The notes beneath the pieces are model-generated. The model saw only the letters and a list, made by a program, of their open reading frames with translations, was not told the DNA's origin and made no database searches. A stretch of 64,000 bases of DNA from Bhargavaea cecembensis DSE10. GTDB lineage: Bacteria; Bacillota; Bacilli; Bacillales_A; Planococcaceae. Position numbers and translations under genes: made by a program. Position 1 is the stretch's first letter, and every line of letters begins with the position of its first letter. Below, piece after piece: positions 8,395 to 19,173 of the stretch. Location of the stretch: NCBI RefSeq assembly GCF_000348905.1, contig NZ_AOFT01000004.1, positions 153,034 through 217,033 on the forward strand. Reading direction: 5' to 3'.

Positions 8395-9357
8395 TTACTT
8401 TGAGCCGTAAAGCGGCAGGCCCTCTTTTTTCACCTTGATGCGCCAGACTTCGTTCTTGGAGGATTCGGTGACATACAGGTACCCGTCCCTGAACGCAAGG
8501 TTGGTGGTAAAGGTTCCGGCACCTTCCGGCAAGCGGATCGTTCCGTATTTAAAGCCGCTTGCATCAACGACGGCAATCTCGCCGGCCTGGAAGTGGGCGA
8601 AGTACAGATTCCCTTCTTCGTCCACAGCCACTCCGTCCGGTCCGATGCCGCCTTCAAACTGGGCAAAGACGAACGGAGTTTCAGGGGAAGCCGCCGCAGC
8701 CTTGGACGGTGCGGAAACAATCCGGTTCTTGCCGAACTCAGAGATGTACACACGATTGCCGTCCGCAGAAATGGCGACACCATTCGGATAGGCAATGCCA
8801 TCCGCAAACACTTCGACTTCTTCCGTCTCAGGATTCAGGTAATAAACTGTGCCCGTCGGATTCAGGGCATCGGACCCGATCGGATCGGTGAAGTAAAGCC
8901 CGCCCTTCTCATCGAATACCAGGTCGTTCAGCCCTTTGTATCCGCTGAGGACGGTTTCCGTTGTTCTCTTCTCTGGATCATAGGCAAACAGATTGCCCGT
9001 AATACTTGTGATGAACAGGCGTCCGTCCTTGTGGAACTTCGCTCCAACGGCACCCGGGATCTCGTCCACGGTTTTCACCTTGTTCCGCTCAACCTTCAGA
9101 AGCTCGTTGGACATCGGACTGACCATCCACATCGAACCGCTGCGGTCGAAGTTAATCCCTTCCATAAAGCGGCTCTCCGCCGCGCCGTCGACGACTTTTT
9201 CCCATTTCGCGCTCGGATGGATGATCTCGGAGATGCTGTGCCGCTCCCCCTTCGGCACCTTCTTGGTTTCATACAGCGACTTGGCCCCGACAAAGGTCAC
9301 CGTGACCAGACAAAGCGCAATCAATACGGCAATCGTTACACCCAACTTCTTCTTCAA
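8395..9357 (-). CDS. SMP-30/gluconolactonase-like beta-propeller protein, membrane-anchored or secreted
   Basis: Residues 1-25 are a basic start plus a hydrophobic segment (KKKLGVTIAVLIALCLVTV), so a signal peptide or anchor. The rest has repeated blades of the SMP-30/strictosidine-synthase type (GLNDLVFDEKGGLYFTDPIG, PNGVAISADGNRVYISEFG, GPDGVAVDEEGNLYFAH). The family includes lactonases, so a sugar-lactone role beside the aldarate cluster is possible but not shown. I choose the TTG at 9357 because GAGGGGG lies 8 bases before it. The in-frame GTG at 9375 overlaps that ribosome site. It has its own terminator. Confidence 0.8.
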   Translation of the reverse strand: MKKKLGVTIAVLIALCLVTVTFVGAKSLYETKKVPKGERHSISEIIHPSAKWEKVVDGAAESRFMEGINFDRSGSMWMVSPMSNELLKVERNKVKTVDEIPGAVGAKFHKDGRLFITSITGNLFAYDPEKRTTETVLSGYKGLNDLVFDEKGGLYFTDPIGSDALNPTGTVYYLNPETEEVEVFADGIAYPNGVAISADGNRVYISEFGKNRIVSAPSKAAAASPETPFVFAQFEGGIGPDGVAVDEEGNLYFAHFQAGEIAVVDASGFKYGTIRLPEGAGTFTTNLAFRDGYLYVTESSKNEVWRIKVKKEGLPLYGSK

Positions 9358-9488
9358 ATGAACATGCCCCCTCACTCCGAATTGCGGCTTCCCCTAAAGC
9401 TCTTGACCAGCCCATGAAACCGCTATCATTAACTATAGAAGCAGAAAGAGAGGGCGGACAATATGAAGAATTATCGGAGATTGGGAGA

Positions 9489-10478
9489 TTATTCGTAGGA
9501 ATTTGTTGTATTGCGGGAAGCTTTTACTTCAGAGTTGATCAGAGATGGAGGTGTCTTCCCGCTCAAGCCCTCGATTAGGTTCTGAATCGCCAGCCTCGCC
9601 ATTTCCAATCGGGTCTCCGACGTTGCGGAGCCGATATGGGGCAGTGCGACCGCATTCGGAAGGCTGAGCAGCGGATGACTGATGCCGATCGGCTCCTTTT
9701 CGAACACGTCCAGTCCCGCAGCGAGAATTCGGCCGGACGTCAGCGCTTCAACCAGGGCATTCTCGTCAACAAGTGCCCCTCTTGAACCATTAATGAAGAT
9801 GGCGCTCTCTTTCATCAATCCGAACTCTCTTTCCCCGATCATTCTGATGGTTTCTGGTGTCTGCGGAGCCATCAGGCAGACAAAGTCCGACTGTCTCAAT
9901 AAATCCTCCAGATCCCTATAGACGGCATCTAACTTCGCCTCTGCTTCAGGCTTTCTCGTCCGATTATGGTAAAGGATCTCCATCCGGAATCCGAACCGCG
10001 CCCGCTCGGCAACCGCCTGTCCGATTTTCCCCATTCCGATCATTCCCAGGGTTTTCCCGTGGACATCCACTCCGAACAGTGAATTGTCGATTTTTCCGGT
10101 CCAGCTGCCTTCCTTTACATAGCGGTCCAGTTCAGGAATCCTTCTAGCCGTTGAAATGAGCAGTCCGAAAATGGCATCAGCCGTCGTCTCGGTCAGGACA
10201 TCGGGTGTGTTCGTTGCAAGGATTCCACGATTCGTCAGTTCATCGATGTCGAGATTGTCATACCCGGCTGAAATGTTGCTGACGATCCTCAATGAAGGGG
10301 CCCGGTCAAGCAGTGCAGAATCAACCACCAATCCAGAACCTATCAGCCCTAAAGAAGACGGAAGAGCCTGCTCAAATTCCGGGCTGCCCGGTGCGGCCGT
10401 GACAACTTCAAACTGCTTTTCCAGTTCCGCCACACACCCATCCGGCATTGCACTATAAATCATCACTTGTTTCTTCAT
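9489..10478 (-). CDS. D-isomer-specific 2-hydroxyacid dehydrogenase (glyoxylate/hydroxypyruvate/2-ketogluconate reductase type)
   Basis: A 329-residue protein. The NAD(P) motif is GMIGMGKIGQAVAERA (about 150). The catalytic Arg is in NGSRGALVDENAL, and the Glu and His are in FEKEP and LPHIGSAT. The family reduces 2-oxoacids with NAD(P)H. The start is the ATG at 10478, preceded by GGAGGAGATCGG. A terminator separates it from the GntR gene, so it may have its own promoter or be read through. The aldarate neighbours suggest a tartronate/glyoxylate or ketogluconate substrate; this is inference. Confidence 0.85.
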   Translation of the reverse strand: MKKQVMIYSAMPDGCVAELEKQFEVVTAAPGSPEFEQALPSSLGLIGSGLVVDSALLDRAPSLRIVSNISAGYDNLDIDELTNRGILATNTPDVLTETTADAIFGLLISTARRIPELDRYVKEGSWTGKIDNSLFGVDVHGKTLGMIGMGKIGQAVAERARFGFRMEILYHNRTRKPEAEAKLDAVYRDLEDLLRQSDFVCLMAPQTPETIRMIGEREFGLMKESAIFINGSRGALVDENALVEALTSGRILAAGLDVFEKEPIGISHPLLSLPNAVALPHIGSATSETRLEMARLAIQNLIEGLSGKTPPSLINSEVKASRNTTNSYE

Positions 10479-10507
10479 CCGATCTCCTCCGCATTTGCAC
10501 AATGAGC

Positions 10508-10540
10508 CAAAAAGAAAGCAAGGCGGAAAATCCGCCCTGC
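10508..10540 (-). terminator. terminator after the GntR regulator
   Basis: Minus strand GCAGGGCGGA, loop TTT, TCCGCCTTGC, followed by TTTCTTTTT, adjacent to the stop codon at 10542. Confidence 0.8.
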
Positions 10541-10541
10541 C

Positions 10542-11237
10542 TCATGATTCCGTCCTTAGCTCACTGTTCAGGATCTTGTCTCTCACATACTTCAGGTGAT
10601 CATACATCTTCTGGAACGCCTCTACAGGATCCCGTTTTTTAAGCGCTTCCAAGATGGCTTCATGGTACTGAATGGTGAGGTCCGGCTCACGGAATGGGAT
10701 GAGCGAATCGGTCTTTTCGTGGGCGATCAGAAGCGATTCAATCATGCCTTCAACAACCGGATTTTTCGCGCTGAATGCAATGATCCGGTGGAATTGCTTG
10801 TCGTATACACCGTAGTTATCACGGTTGCGACGGATGTTTTCAATCGTTTCCGCGAGTTCTTCCAGTTCCTCATCAGTGATTTTCTCGGCTGCAATGGTAA
10901 CGAGTCCGAGCTCAAGGGTCATCCGGGCCTCGATGACAGCCGGCAAATTGTTGATGGAGATGGCGAGCATCGCCCGGAATGGGCTGCTCCCGACCTTATG
11001 GTTGACGAACGTGCCGCCGCGCGGCTTTCTCGTGATCACTTCAAGCGTTTCAAGCGAGCTGAGCGCTTCCCGGACGACCGGCCGGCTCACATCCAGCTGC
11101 TCCATCAGTTCCATCTCCGGCGGAAGCCGGTCGCCGGGCTTCAACTGTCCGCTCAGCAATAGGGTGACAATCTGTTCCATGACCTGCTGGGCCAGCGTAT
11201 TCCGCTTTACGGTATCCACCTGATAGGGTTTCTGCAT
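10542..11237 (-). CDS. FadR-subfamily GntR transcriptional regulator (aldarate cluster)
   Basis: A 231-residue regulator. The N-terminal winged helix is clear (LLSGQLKPGDRLPPEMELME, then VSRPVVREALSSLE and GGTFV). The C-terminal all-helical FCD ligand domain carries metal-type acidic and His residues (ARMTLE, FHRIIAFSAKNP, YHEAILEALKKRD). The start is the ATG at 11237, preceded by AGGAGAGGAGGG. It has its own promoter (11290-11318) and terminator. The palindrome TTGT-N3-ACAA at two promoters of the cluster fits the FadR-family operator pattern, so this protein is the obvious candidate repressor. The effector is probably an aldarate or its dehydration product (inference). Confidence 0.85.
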   Translation of the reverse strand: MQKPYQVDTVKRNTLAQQVMEQIVTLLLSGQLKPGDRLPPEMELMEQLDVSRPVVREALSSLETLEVITRKPRGGTFVNHKVGSSPFRAMLAISINNLPAVIEARMTLELGLVTIAAEKITDEELEELAETIENIRRNRDNYGVYDKQFHRIIAFSAKNPVVEGMIESLLIAHEKTDSLIPFREPDLTIQYHEAILEALKKRDPVEAFQKMYDHLKYVRDKILNSELRTES

Positions 11238-11289
11238 CGCTGTCCCTCCTCTCCTTTTGACTGACAAAACGACAATTTTCATTTCATTC

Positions 11290-11318
11290 ATTATACAATT
11301 TCCTATGCGCCGAGGCAA
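11290..11318 (-). promoter_or_regulatory. sigma-A type promoter of the GntR gene
   Basis: Minus strand TTGCCT, 17-base spacer, TATAAT. The -10 lies about 53 bases before the ATG at 11237. The -35 overlaps the foot of the gudD terminator. Confidence 0.6.
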
Positions 11319-11353
11319 AAAACGGAAGGCCGGCACTTACCGGTCTTCCGTTT
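11316..11353 (-). terminator. terminator after gudD, end of the aldarate operon
   Basis: Minus strand ACGGAAGACCGG, loop, CCGGCCTTCCGT, then TTTTTT. It lies 15 bases past the gudD stop at 11368. Confidence 0.9.
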
Positions 11354-11367
11354 CATGTATCCGTTCA

Positions 11368-12723
11368 TCAACGGACCAGGCAAGGTTTTTTCGGGTCAAA
11401 CGTCCACCCCGGGATCAGGTACTGCATCCCTACGGCGTCATCCCGGCGGCCGAGTTTCATGTCCACATAAAGCTTATGGGCCTTTTGAATTTCATCCATA
11501 TCAATGTCTATACCGAGACCCGGGGCTTCCGGTACGGCCACTTCACCGCCTTTAATCTTCAACGGATTTCTCGTCAGGCGCTGGCCGTCCTGCCAGATCC
11601 AGTGTGTATCGATCGCCGTGATTTCCCCAGGCGCCGCCGCTGCCACATGCGTGAACATGGCAAGAGAAATGTCAAAGTGGTTATTGGAGTGCGACCCCCA
11701 GGTAAGGCCCCAGTCGTGGCACATCTGCGCGACCCGGACCGACCCCTGCATCGTCCAGAAGTGCGGATCCGCAAGCGGGATGTCGACTGAGTGCAGCTGG
11801 ATGGCATGGCCCATCTGGCGCCAGTCCGTCGCAATCATATTGGTCGCGGTCGGCAGTCCTGTCGCCCGGCGGAATTCGGCCATCGTTTCCCTTCCCGAAT
11901 ATCCGTCTTCAGGACCACACGGATCTTCCGCGTACGCTAGTACGTCACCCATTCCCTTGCAAAGACGGATTGCATCCTCCAATAGCCAGCCGCCGTTCGG
12001 GTCAAGTGTGATGCGTGCCTCGGGGAAGCGCTTGGCCAGTGCGGTCACCGCCTCGATTTCCTCCTCACCCGGCAGGACACCGCCCTTCAGCTTAAAGTCC
12101 TCAAACCCATATTTGTCATAAGCCGCTTCGGCAAGGCGGACAACCGCTTCCGGCGTCAGGGCCTCCTCGTGACGGATCCGGTCCCAGCCGTCCTGCTCGC
12201 CCGACCCGTCACTGTATGGGAGGTCTGTCTTGTTCCGGTCCCCGACATAAAACAGGTAGCCGAGCATCTTGACCTTATCGCGCTGCTGTCCTTCACCAAG
12301 AAGTTCAGCTACCGGTACGCCGAGATGCTTGCCGAGCAGATCCAGGAAGGCCGCTTCCAGCGCGGTCACCGCGTGGATGGTGGTCCGAAGGTCAAACGTC
12401 TGATTGCCCCTGCCCCCGGCATCCTTATGGGCAAATGCCTTCCTGATCCGGTTCAGTACACTGTTGTACCGTCCGATCGGCTGCCCTTCAACAAGGGATG
12501 CCGCCTCTTCCAGAGTCTGCCTGATTGCCTCGCCGCCCGGCACTTCACCCGCTCCGATGTTCCCGCCGCTGTCTTCCAGCAAGACGATGTTCCGGGTAAA
12601 GAACGGTGCATGAGCGCCGCTCAGGTTCAGCAGCATGCTGTCCCTTCCCGCCACCGGGATAACCGTGACCTTCCGGACCACCGGTGTTTCTGTCTTTTTC
12701 GCTTCCTCAACTGCCGTTTTCAT
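11368..12723 (-). CDS. gudD: glucarate dehydratase
   Basis: A 451-residue enolase-superfamily protein, close to the usual ~455 residues of GudD. The general base motif FKLKGG, metal ligands in TLDPNGG, AEDPCG and TNMIATDW, and the His in [10 protein letters not shown] are all present. It dehydrates D-glucarate (and often L-idarate) to 5-dehydro-4-deoxyglucarate, which the dehydratase at 15583-16518 then uses. The start is the ATG at 12723, preceded by CAGGGGG. The ATG overlaps the TGA of the MFS permease gene (ATGA), so the two are probably translationally coupled. It is the last gene of the operon. Confidence 0.92.
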   Translation of the reverse strand: MKTAVEEAKKTETPVVRKVTVIPVAGRDSMLLNLSGAHAPFFTRNIVLLEDSGGNIGAGEVPGGEAIRQTLEEAASLVEGQPIGRYNSVLNRIRKAFAHKDAGGRGNQTFDLRTTIHAVTALEAAFLDLLGKHLGVPVAELLGEGQQRDKVKMLGYLFYVGDRNKTDLPYSDGSGEQDGWDRIRHEEALTPEAVVRLAEAAYDKYGFEDFKLKGGVLPGEEEIEAVTALAKRFPEARITLDPNGGWLLEDAIRLCKGMGDVLAYAEDPCGPEDGYSGRETMAEFRRATGLPTATNMIATDWRQMGHAIQLHSVDIPLADPHFWTMQGSVRVAQMCHDWGLTWGSHSNNHFDISLAMFTHVAAAAPGEITAIDTHWIWQDGQRLTRNPLKIKGGEVAVPEAPGLGIDIDMDEIQKAHKLYVDMKLGRRDDAVGMQYLIPGWTFDPKKPCLVR

Positions 12724-14036
12724 GTAATCGCCCCCTGATCCATTGGAATTTGTTTGATCTCTCCCACGAAAAACACATAACAGAGAATGGCCAATGCAGC
12801 GTGGATGCCCACATAAAGGAGGGCCAACTCGAACGAGCCCGTCCATTGTACGAGAATTCCGATGACCACCGGTGTGATGATGCCTGCTGTATTGCCGAAC
12901 ATATTAAAGAGACCGCCGTTCAGGCCTGCAATTTTCGGATTGGATGTTTCCGCGACGATCGCCCAGCCCATCCCGCCGAACCCCCTGCCGAAGAAGGCAA
13001 AGGACATGATGGCGACCAAAAGGACAGTCGACTCTGCCAGATTGGCGAAGATGATGGTCATCGAGCAAAGCATCCCGATGATGATCGGGATTTTCCTCGC
13101 CTTCGATACCGATATTCCCTTTTCCACCAGACTGTCCGAAAAGCGGCCACCGCCGAGCTGGCCGAAAAACGCGGCAAGTGCCGGGATGGTCGATACCAGG
13201 CCGACCTCCAGGACCGACAGTCCTTTTTCGCTGACCAGATAAACCGGAAACCAGGTCATGAAAAAGTAGGTGATCCCCGTAACACAGTACTGCCCGATGT
13301 AGATGCCGAGCGTCATCCGGGTCGTCAGCAGCCGGATGATCGGCCGATCCTTCCATCGCATCTTCGCCTGCCGCATTTCCGATTTAATCGCCTGATGATC
13401 AGATTCGTTTTTCCTCTCCGATCTTCCTTCCGGCTCACGGTACAGATTCACCCACAGTGCCGCACAAACCGCCCCGATGATCCCGAACACGAAAAATACA
13501 GTGGTCCAGCCGAGGTCCTGTGCAATCCAGCCGATGACCGGACCGAACAGGACGACGGCAAAATACTGGGCGGAACTGAAGATTGAGGAGGCTCTGCCCC
13601 GCTCTTCAGGAGGAAACCATTCCCCTACAATCCGTGCATTTGCCGGAAAAACAGGCGCCGTGATGAGCCCGCAAAGTACTCTCAGCACAAACAGGCTCAT
13701 CAGTGCGGCGACCGGTGCCAGGAATCCGGCCAGCGCGTGGAGGCCGATGATTGCCGTCCACAGAAAGATCACCGTACCGTACACTTTTCCCGAGCCGAAC
13801 CGGTCTAGTATCAGCCCCCCAGGCACCTGGCCGATCACATAGGCCCAGCTGAACGCCGAGAACAGGAAGCCCATCGTTACTTCATCGATCCGCAAGTCGG
13901 ACGCGATGGGCGCCCCCGCGATGGAGAGGATCGATCGCTCGGAAAAGCTGACTGCGGAAAAGAAAAACAGCATCAGGAGGATTCCGTGCCTCGCCTGCAT
14001 GTTCCGCTGCTTGCGTATCGCAGTAAATGCGCCCAC
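12720..14036 (-). CDS. MFS transporter, anion:cation symporter family, probable glucarate/galactarate permease
   Basis: A 438-residue MFS protein of the ACS type ([18 protein letters not shown] at the start, [20 protein letters not shown] after helix 2, [18 protein letters not shown] in the middle). GudP/GarP hexarate permeases belong to this family. The start is taken as the GTG at 14036, with AAAGGGGGAAGGG just upstream. The later ATG at 14000 has no ribosome site. Its stop overlaps the gudD start. The cluster also encodes a TctCAB transporter, so two uptake systems serve one pathway. Confidence 0.85.
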   Translation of the reverse strand: MGAFTAIRKQRNMQARHGILLMLFFFSAVSFSERSILSIAGAPIASDLRIDEVTMGFLFSAFSWAYVIGQVPGGLILDRFGSGKVYGTVIFLWTAIIGLHALAGFLAPVAALMSLFVLRVLCGLITAPVFPANARIVGEWFPPEERGRASSIFSSAQYFAVVLFGPVIGWIAQDLGWTTVFFVFGIIGAVCAALWVNLYREPEGRSERKNESDHQAIKSEMRQAKMRWKDRPIIRLLTTRMTLGIYIGQYCVTGITYFFMTWFPVYLVSEKGLSVLEVGLVSTIPALAAFFGQLGGGRFSDSLVEKGISVSKARKIPIIIGMLCSMTIIFANLAESTVLLVAIMSFAFFGRGFGGMGWAIVAETSNPKIAGLNGGLFNMFGNTAGIITPVVIGILVQWTGSFELALLYVGIHAALAILCYVFFVGEIKQIPMDQGAIT

Positions 14037-14112
14037 GCCCTTCCCCCTTTCCGTTGAACATGCGGCGCGCGGCGAAAGAAAAGGCCGGGCAGGCGCCCGG
14101 CTCATTCTCTCC

Positions 14113-15582
14113 TTACTTCACGAATACGGTCTTGATCGACGTGAAGAATTCGATCGCTGCGCGCCCCTGCTCACGGGAGTGGGAGCTTGACTGCTTCATG
14201 CCGCCGAACGGCGCCTGGAGTTCGACGCCGGCGCTTTCCGCGTTGATCCGGACGAGGCCTGCATCCATGTCATTGATGAAGGCGAGCGCCTTGGAGATAT
14301 TCGTCGTGAATACCGAAGCGCTCAGGCCATATTCGGAGTCATTGGCCAGTTCCAGCGCCTCTTCAAAGGAAGAGACTTTCATGAGGGCGAGGACGGGTCC
14401 GAAAATCTCCTCGCGGGCAATGGTCATTTCCGGGGTAACTTCATCGAACACCGCCGGCTCGACAAAGTAGCCTTTCGCGTTTGCGCCGTCCACCGAACGG
14501 CTGCCGCCGCACAGAAGCTTCGCGCCTTCTTCCTTGCCCTTTTCCACATAGGAAAGGACTGTGTTCAGCTGGCCTTCACTGACGGAAGGGCCCATCCAGC
14601 TATCGCTTTCAAGTCCGTCACCGACTTTGATCTCCTTCACTTTCTCCACGAGCTTGTCACGGAATGCTTCATAGACGGCCTCATGGACGATCACGCGGCT
14701 TGTCGCCGTACATTTCTGGCCGGTCGATTTAAGCCCGCCGCTGATCGTCGCCTCCACAGCAAGGTCCAGGTCCGCATCTTCCGCGACGATGACCGGGTTC
14801 TTACCGCCCATCTCCAGCTGGTACTTGATGCCTCTGGCAAGTGCAGCCTGGCCAAGCTGCTTGCCGACCGCGTTTGATCCGGTAAACGTGATGCCGTTTA
14901 CTTTCGGATGTTCTGCCAGGCCCTGGCCGATAACCGAACCGGAGCCGGTCACGAGGTTGATGACGCCTGCCGGAATTCCTGCCTCATGGAGGCAGTCGAC
15001 CACTTTTGCGGCAGTTACGGCCGCTTCGCTTGCGGGTTTAAGGATCACTGCGTTGCCGTAGATCAGAGCCGGAGCCGCCTTCCAGATCGGGATGGCGACA
15101 GGAAAGTTCCATGGCGTGATGACGCCGACCACACCGAGCGGGGTGCGCGTCGTGAACATGAGCGCATCCGCGTCGGACGACGGGATGACATCCCCGACCG
15201 GGCGCATGCCTTCACCCGCGTAGTAGCGGAGGATCGCGATGCCGCGGGCCGTCTCGCCTTTGGCTTCAGGGAAGGTCTTGCCCATCTCGCGCGTCATCGT
15301 GCGTGCGATGTCGTCGATGCGCTCTTCCATGATGGCCGCCGCCTTGTAGAGCAGGTCGCCGCGCGTGCTGCCGGCCAGCTTCTTCCAGCCTTTCTGTGCC
15401 TCCGCAGCCGCTTCGACGGCACGGTCCAGGTCTTTATTGGACGAAAGCTGGAAGCGGCCGACGATATCATCGCGATCAGCCGGGTTTCGGCTTTCCGCTG
15501 TCTTGCCCGTATCGGATTCCACCCACTGTCCGTTGATGTAGTTCAGGACGGTCTGGACCGCTGTTTCCGTATTTGTCGTCAT
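14113..15582 (-). CDS. aldehyde dehydrogenase, probable 2,5-dioxovalerate (alpha-ketoglutaric semialdehyde) dehydrogenase
   Basis: A 489-residue NAD(P)-dependent aldehyde dehydrogenase. [17 protein letters not shown] and [12 protein letters not shown] mark the cofactor domain, LEMGGKNP the general-base Glu, and GQKCTATS the catalytic Cys. In aldarate breakdown the product of the preceding enzyme, 2,5-dioxovalerate, is oxidised to 2-oxoglutarate, and the B. subtilis counterpart is YcbD. The start is the ATG at 15582, preceded by GGAGGTG, immediately after the dehydratase stop at 15583. Confidence 0.88.
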   Translation of the reverse strand: MTTNTETAVQTVLNYINGQWVESDTGKTAESRNPADRDDIVGRFQLSSNKDLDRAVEAAAEAQKGWKKLAGSTRGDLLYKAAAIMEERIDDIARTMTREMGKTFPEAKGETARGIAILRYYAGEGMRPVGDVIPSSDADALMFTTRTPLGVVGVITPWNFPVAIPIWKAAPALIYGNAVILKPASEAAVTAAKVVDCLHEAGIPAGVINLVTGSGSVIGQGLAEHPKVNGITFTGSNAVGKQLGQAALARGIKYQLEMGGKNPVIVAEDADLDLAVEATISGGLKSTGQKCTATSRVIVHEAVYEAFRDKLVEKVKEIKVGDGLESDSWMGPSVSEGQLNTVLSYVEKGKEEGAKLLCGGSRSVDGANAKGYFVEPAVFDEVTPEMTIAREEIFGPVLALMKVSSFEEALELANDSEYGLSASVFTTNISKALAFINDMDAGLVRINAESAGVELQAPFGGMKQSSSHSREQGRAAIEFFTSIKTVFVK

Positions 15583-16518
15583 TCAGGACACCTCCACTGT
15601 TTTTTCTGGTACCGGATAGTTCTCAAGCGCCTTTTCCAGAATTCCTTTGAGCTCCTCGTAGTGCTCCGGCTCAACCGGTGCAATCGGCGGGCGGACGGTC
15701 GTGCCGACCGGCAGGCCGACGATGTTCATCCCCGCCTTGATCAGAGACACCGCATAGCCTTCTTTCCGCTTTCGGATGGAGTGGATCGGCAGGATGACTT
15801 CCTCATGCAGCTCACGGACCGTCTTGCCGTCCCCCTGCTGGAGTGCTTCGAAGTACTTGGCCGAGATATGCGGGATGTAGTTCGAGATGGCCGAGGAATA
15901 CGTGCGGTAGCCGAGATTGTAGTAGGCGGCCATCGTCACTTCTGCAAGCGGCATGCCGTTGATCCATTCAAGGCGGTCGCCGATCAGCTGAACGGCTTCT
16001 GTATTGAATTCCATGTTGCCGACCCCGTCCTTGAACCCGACCAGCTGCGGCAATTCGCAGAGTGCGAGCAGCGTTTCCTTCGTCAGGATGCACTTATCAC
16101 GCTGATAGACGATTGCGCTCAGATCAGTACTCTCGATGATCGCCTTCAGATAGTTGTACAGCCCGTCCTGGGACGGGTCGATCAGATATGGAGGAAGGAT
16201 CAGGTATCCGTCCGCTCCCGCTTCCTCGGAAATTTCCGCCTGTTCCAGTGCATGGCTGATGTTTCCGCCGACGCCGGTGTAGACCGGTACGCGACCGTCC
16301 ACCTGCTTGACGACTGCCTCCACCATCACCTTGTATTCTTCCTGTGTGAGCGCATGCAGTTCCCCCGCTCCGCATGCAACAAAGACAGATTGAAGTCCGC
16401 TTTCGAGCAGGAAGTCGATGTTCGCTTCCAGGCCTTTCAGATCCAGTTCCCCATTTTCTTTGAGTGGCGCGACCGGGAAGCCGAGAATGCCGGTCGGGCT
16501 CTGACGTTTGATACCCAT
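15583..16518 (-). CDS. 5-dehydro-4-deoxyglucarate dehydratase (decarboxylating)
   Basis: A 311-residue DHDPS/NAL-superfamily (beta/alpha)8 barrel. The Schiff-base Lys lies in LVGFKDGVGN (about 186), the Tyr in AIVYQRDKCI (about 148), and the substrate-loop motif GAGELHALTQEEY near residue 50. It removes water and CO2 from 5-dehydro-4-deoxyglucarate to give 2,5-dioxovalerate. The B. subtilis counterpart is YcbC. It is the first gene of the second transcription unit: a promoter with the shared palindromic operator lies at 16546-16578. Confidence 0.9.
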   Translation of the reverse strand: MGIKRQSPTGILGFPVAPLKENGELDLKGLEANIDFLLESGLQSVFVACGAGELHALTQEEYKVMVEAVVKQVDGRVPVYTGVGGNISHALEQAEISEEAGADGYLILPPYLIDPSQDGLYNYLKAIIESTDLSAIVYQRDKCILTKETLLALCELPQLVGFKDGVGNMEFNTEAVQLIGDRLEWINGMPLAEVTMAAYYNLGYRTYSSAISNYIPHISAKYFEALQQGDGKTVRELHEEVILPIHSIRKRKEGYAVSLIKAGMNIVGLPVGTTVRPPIAPVEPEHYEELKGILEKALENYPVPEKTVEVS

Positions 16519-16545
16519 TTATCCTTCCACCCTTCGGTAATTTTG

Positions 16546-16566
16546 TTTTATTGTAAGACAATAAAA
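16546..16566. promoter_or_regulatory. palindromic operator, copy 2 (upstream of the 5-dehydro-4-deoxyglucarate dehydratase)
   Basis: The core TTATTGTAAGACAATAA is identical to the site at 22346-22362, and here the arms extend to a perfect 21-bp inverted repeat. It covers the -10 box of the internal promoter. TTGT-N3-ACAA agrees with the FadR-family GntR operator pattern. Confidence 0.75.
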
Positions 16567-16578
16567 TGATTCTGTCAA
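16550..16578 (-). promoter_or_regulatory. internal promoter P2 of the aldarate cluster
   Basis: Minus strand TTGACA (16578-16573), 17-base spacer, TACAAT (16555-16550). The boxes and spacing are identical to the promoter at 22348-22376. It lies between the garD stop (16587) and the next start (16518). Confidence 0.75.
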
Positions 16579-16586
16579 ATCAGTTT

Positions 16587-18119
16587 TTAAGTAATCGGTG
16601 CCGGATTAAAGAGCACCATGTCATTGCGGATGCCCCATGTGTCAGCCCAGGTCTTTCTGTTTCCGCTGGCGACATCAATAATGGTCCGGAAAATCTCTTC
16701 CCCGACTTCTTCGATCGTCGCCTTGCCATCGGCAATCTTGCCGGCATCCACGTCGATCAGGTCATGCCACTGCTCGGCAAGGCCGGTCCGTGTCGAAACC
16801 TTGATGACCGGTGCCATCGACAGGTTGTATGGCGTGCCGCGGCCGGTCGTGAAAACCTCCAGGTGCATCCCGGAAGCAAGCTGGAGCGTGCCGCACACAA
16901 AGTCGCCTGCCGGAGTGGCTGCGAAGCTCAGTCCGGTTTTGCGGACTTTCTCCCCCGGGCCGAGCACGTCGACAATCGGAGCAGTGCCGGATTTGACGAT
17001 GGAGCCGAGTGACTTTTCCACGATATTGGACAGGCCGCCGCGCTTGTTGCCGGGCGTCGTATTGGCACTGCGGTCAGCGTGGCCCCTTGCAAGGTAGTCG
17101 TCATACCACTTCATCTCCCGGATCAGCGCCTGGCCGACTTCTTCGGAAGCGGCGCGTGTCGCCAGAAGATGGACGCCGTCGCGGACTTCCGTCACTTCCG
17201 AGAACATGACCGACGCTCCGGCCCTGACAAGCAGATCCGCAGCATGACCGACCGCCGGATTGGCGGTTACGCCGGACAGCGCATCGCTGCCGCCGCACTG
17301 GAGACCTACCGTCAGCTTGGACAGCGGCGCCTCCACCCTCTTTCTCCGGTTGAGCCGCTCCAGGCGCTCACTGGCCATGTCCATGATCGAGCCGATCATT
17401 TCGGAAAAGCCCGCCCGGTCCTGGAGAAACAATACGTCCGACTCGCTCTCTCCCGCATCCAGCCGGTCCAGCGTCAGCTTTTCACATCCGAGGCCGACAA
17501 TCAGCAGCTCCCCGCCGAAATTCGGATGGCTCGACAGGTTCCGGATTGTCCGGATGGGAATTTCCGAACCAAGCCCATCGATTGCGACACCGCATCCGTA
17601 CGCATGATCGATGGCGACCACGTCGTCAACATTCGGATACTGCGGAAGCAGCTCTTTTCTAATCTTCTCGACCGCATAGCCGAGCACGCCGGTGACACAC
17701 TGGACGCTTGTCGTGATGCCGAGCAGGTTTTTCGTGCCGAACGAACCTTCCGGGTTCGGAAACCCCATGAAAGTCAGGTCTTCGTCAAGAGGAGGGAGCG
17801 GCTTTTCATTCCCGCCGATCTGAAGCTCATCCAATGCCGGCGGTTCTGGCATGCGGACGAGCGCTTCCCGTACCCAGCTTCCCTTCGGAATCGTCTGATC
17901 GGCATAACCGATCACTTCTCCGTAGCGGATGATTTCATCCCCTGCTTCAAAATCCTTCAGCGCAACTTTGTGTCCCTGAGGAATTCTTTGCAGAAGTTTC
18001 AGGCCATCCTGGAGGATCGTCCCCTCCGCCAGGCTTCCGTCATTGGCAATGATGGCAACATTGTCCCGGTCATTCATCTTGATGGATAGCGGCGTCGTTC
18101 CCGATGCAATCTCTGTCAT
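16587..18119 (-). CDS. garD: galactarate dehydratase
   Basis: A 510-residue UxaA/GarD-family dehydratase, the same length as B. subtilis GarD. An N-terminal SAF-like domain (about 15-90) is followed by the iron-dependent core: Cys and His residues in [32 protein letters not shown] and [16 protein letters not shown]. It converts galactarate to 5-dehydro-4-deoxyglucarate, so it joins the gudD branch. It sits 11 bases after the UxuA-like gene. The second promoter of the cluster begins right after its stop. Confidence 0.92.
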   Translation of the reverse strand: MTEIASGTTPLSIKMNDRDNVAIIANDGSLAEGTILQDGLKLLQRIPQGHKVALKDFEAGDEIIRYGEVIGYADQTIPKGSWVREALVRMPEPPALDELQIGGNEKPLPPLDEDLTFMGFPNPEGSFGTKNLLGITTSVQCVTGVLGYAVEKIRKELLPQYPNVDDVVAIDHAYGCGVAIDGLGSEIPIRTIRNLSSHPNFGGELLIVGLGCEKLTLDRLDAGESESDVLFLQDRAGFSEMIGSIMDMASERLERLNRRKRVEAPLSKLTVGLQCGGSDALSGVTANPAVGHAADLLVRAGASVMFSEVTEVRDGVHLLATRAASEEVGQALIREMKWYDDYLARGHADRSANTTPGNKRGGLSNIVEKSLGSIVKSGTAPIVDVLGPGEKVRKTGLSFAATPAGDFVCGTLQLASGMHLEVFTTGRGTPYNLSMAPVIKVSTRTGLAEQWHDLIDVDAGKIADGKATIEEVGEEIFRTIIDVASGNRKTWADTWGIRNDMVLFNPAPIT

Positions 18120-18130
18120 GATTCTCCTCC

Positions 18131-19147
18131 TTACCGGCCTTCAAATTCATTCAGCGCGTTTAGAAGAGCCTTGATATAGCCAACCGAATAAGCAAATCCG
18201 AGGCTTGAAGCTTTCCAGCCGATATTTGAGAATTTCCAGCTGTCGTGCAGATCCGCCACATCCCCGGCGAATGTCGGCACATGGTCCGGGTTCAGGCAGC
18301 CGTCATAGCCGACTTTCCTGAGTTCAAGAAGGATCTTGAACATGTTCATGTCCCCGTCGTCCAGAAGCGCTTCTTCAAATGCGCCTGCGGTCGGCAGGCT
18401 GCCGCGGACATTCCGGAAATGGACCAGGAAGATCCTTCCCTTCCGGCCGAAATGATTGATCTCATCCATGACGAGTGAGGAACCGCCCGCTTCGGCGCGC
18501 GTTCCGATGCAATAGACAAAGCCCACGTTTTTATTCGGAAAGTCATCGATGATCCGGTTCAATCCGATTCCACCGAACGGGGAATCCGGGTGCGGCGTGT
18601 CGGACGGATGCATCGCCACCTTGACATCGTAGTCCTGTGCAAGCGGGACGATTTCCCGGTATGCACGCTGGAAGGAACTCCACCAGTTCTGCAATTCTTC
18701 CTGGCCCGGCGTCTCAGCTTTCTCCTTCAGAAGACCGATGCTCTCCCCACGGGCAATCGCGCCACCGCGCTGGATGGCCTCATAGCTCAGGCCGCGGCCT
18801 TTAAAGACATCTCCCTCGAAGCGCTGGCGGACAATTTTAATCCCGGCCTCTCCAAACACTCTGACTGCATTTAAGGAGTTTTCGAGTTCCTGTTCGCTCC
18901 CTTCCTCTCCTTCCATAAACCGCCTGGAGATGTTCGGCAGCGTCACACGATTCATGTCCAGCCCGAATGAGCGGACCCGTTTCTTCAGTTTCAGAAGTTC
19001 ATCAAGGTCAGGGAATCCCTGCTCTTTCACTCCCTTGAATGACTGGCCGTTGCCAAAGTCCACATAGTCAATGCCCAGCTGGGCCATCTGCCTGAGATCC
19101 AAATCAGACAGGTCGGCTGTGTTCACCGTGACCGAAACATGCATCAT
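18131..19147 (-). CDS. mannonate dehydratase (UxuA) family protein
   Basis: A 338-residue TIM-barrel sugar-acid dehydratase of the UxuA type. [38 protein letters not shown] and LNPDHVP carry the His, Cys, Arg and Asp residues that bind metal and substrate in the family. D-mannonate is the classical substrate. Between a transporter and galactarate dehydratase the true substrate may be another aldonate or aldarate, and no 2-keto-3-deoxygluconate kinase or aldolase is seen nearby. I use the ATG at 19147 because GGGGGGA lies just before it; the earlier ATG at 19167 would include that site. Confidence 0.8.
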   Translation of the reverse strand: MMHVSVTVNTADLSDLDLRQMAQLGIDYVDFGNGQSFKGVKEQGFPDLDELLKLKKRVRSFGLDMNRVTLPNISRRFMEGEEGSEQELENSLNAVRVFGEAGIKIVRQRFEGDVFKGRGLSYEAIQRGGAIARGESIGLLKEKAETPGQEELQNWWSSFQRAYREIVPLAQDYDVKVAMHPSDTPHPDSPFGGIGLNRIIDDFPNKNVGFVYCIGTRAEAGGSSLVMDEINHFGRKGRIFLVHFRNVRGSLPTAGAFEEALLDDGDMNMFKILLELRKVGYDGCLNPDHVPTFAGDVADLHDSWKFSNIGWKASSLGFAYSVGYIKALLNALNEFEGR

Positions 19148-19173
19148 CGTATTTCCCCCCAGATTCATAAGAT

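Noticed and set aside
14908..16569. 553-codon plus-strand frame opposite the aldehyde dehydrogenase and dehydratase genes
   Set aside because: Antisense shadow of two conserved enzymes; no ribosome site or domain.
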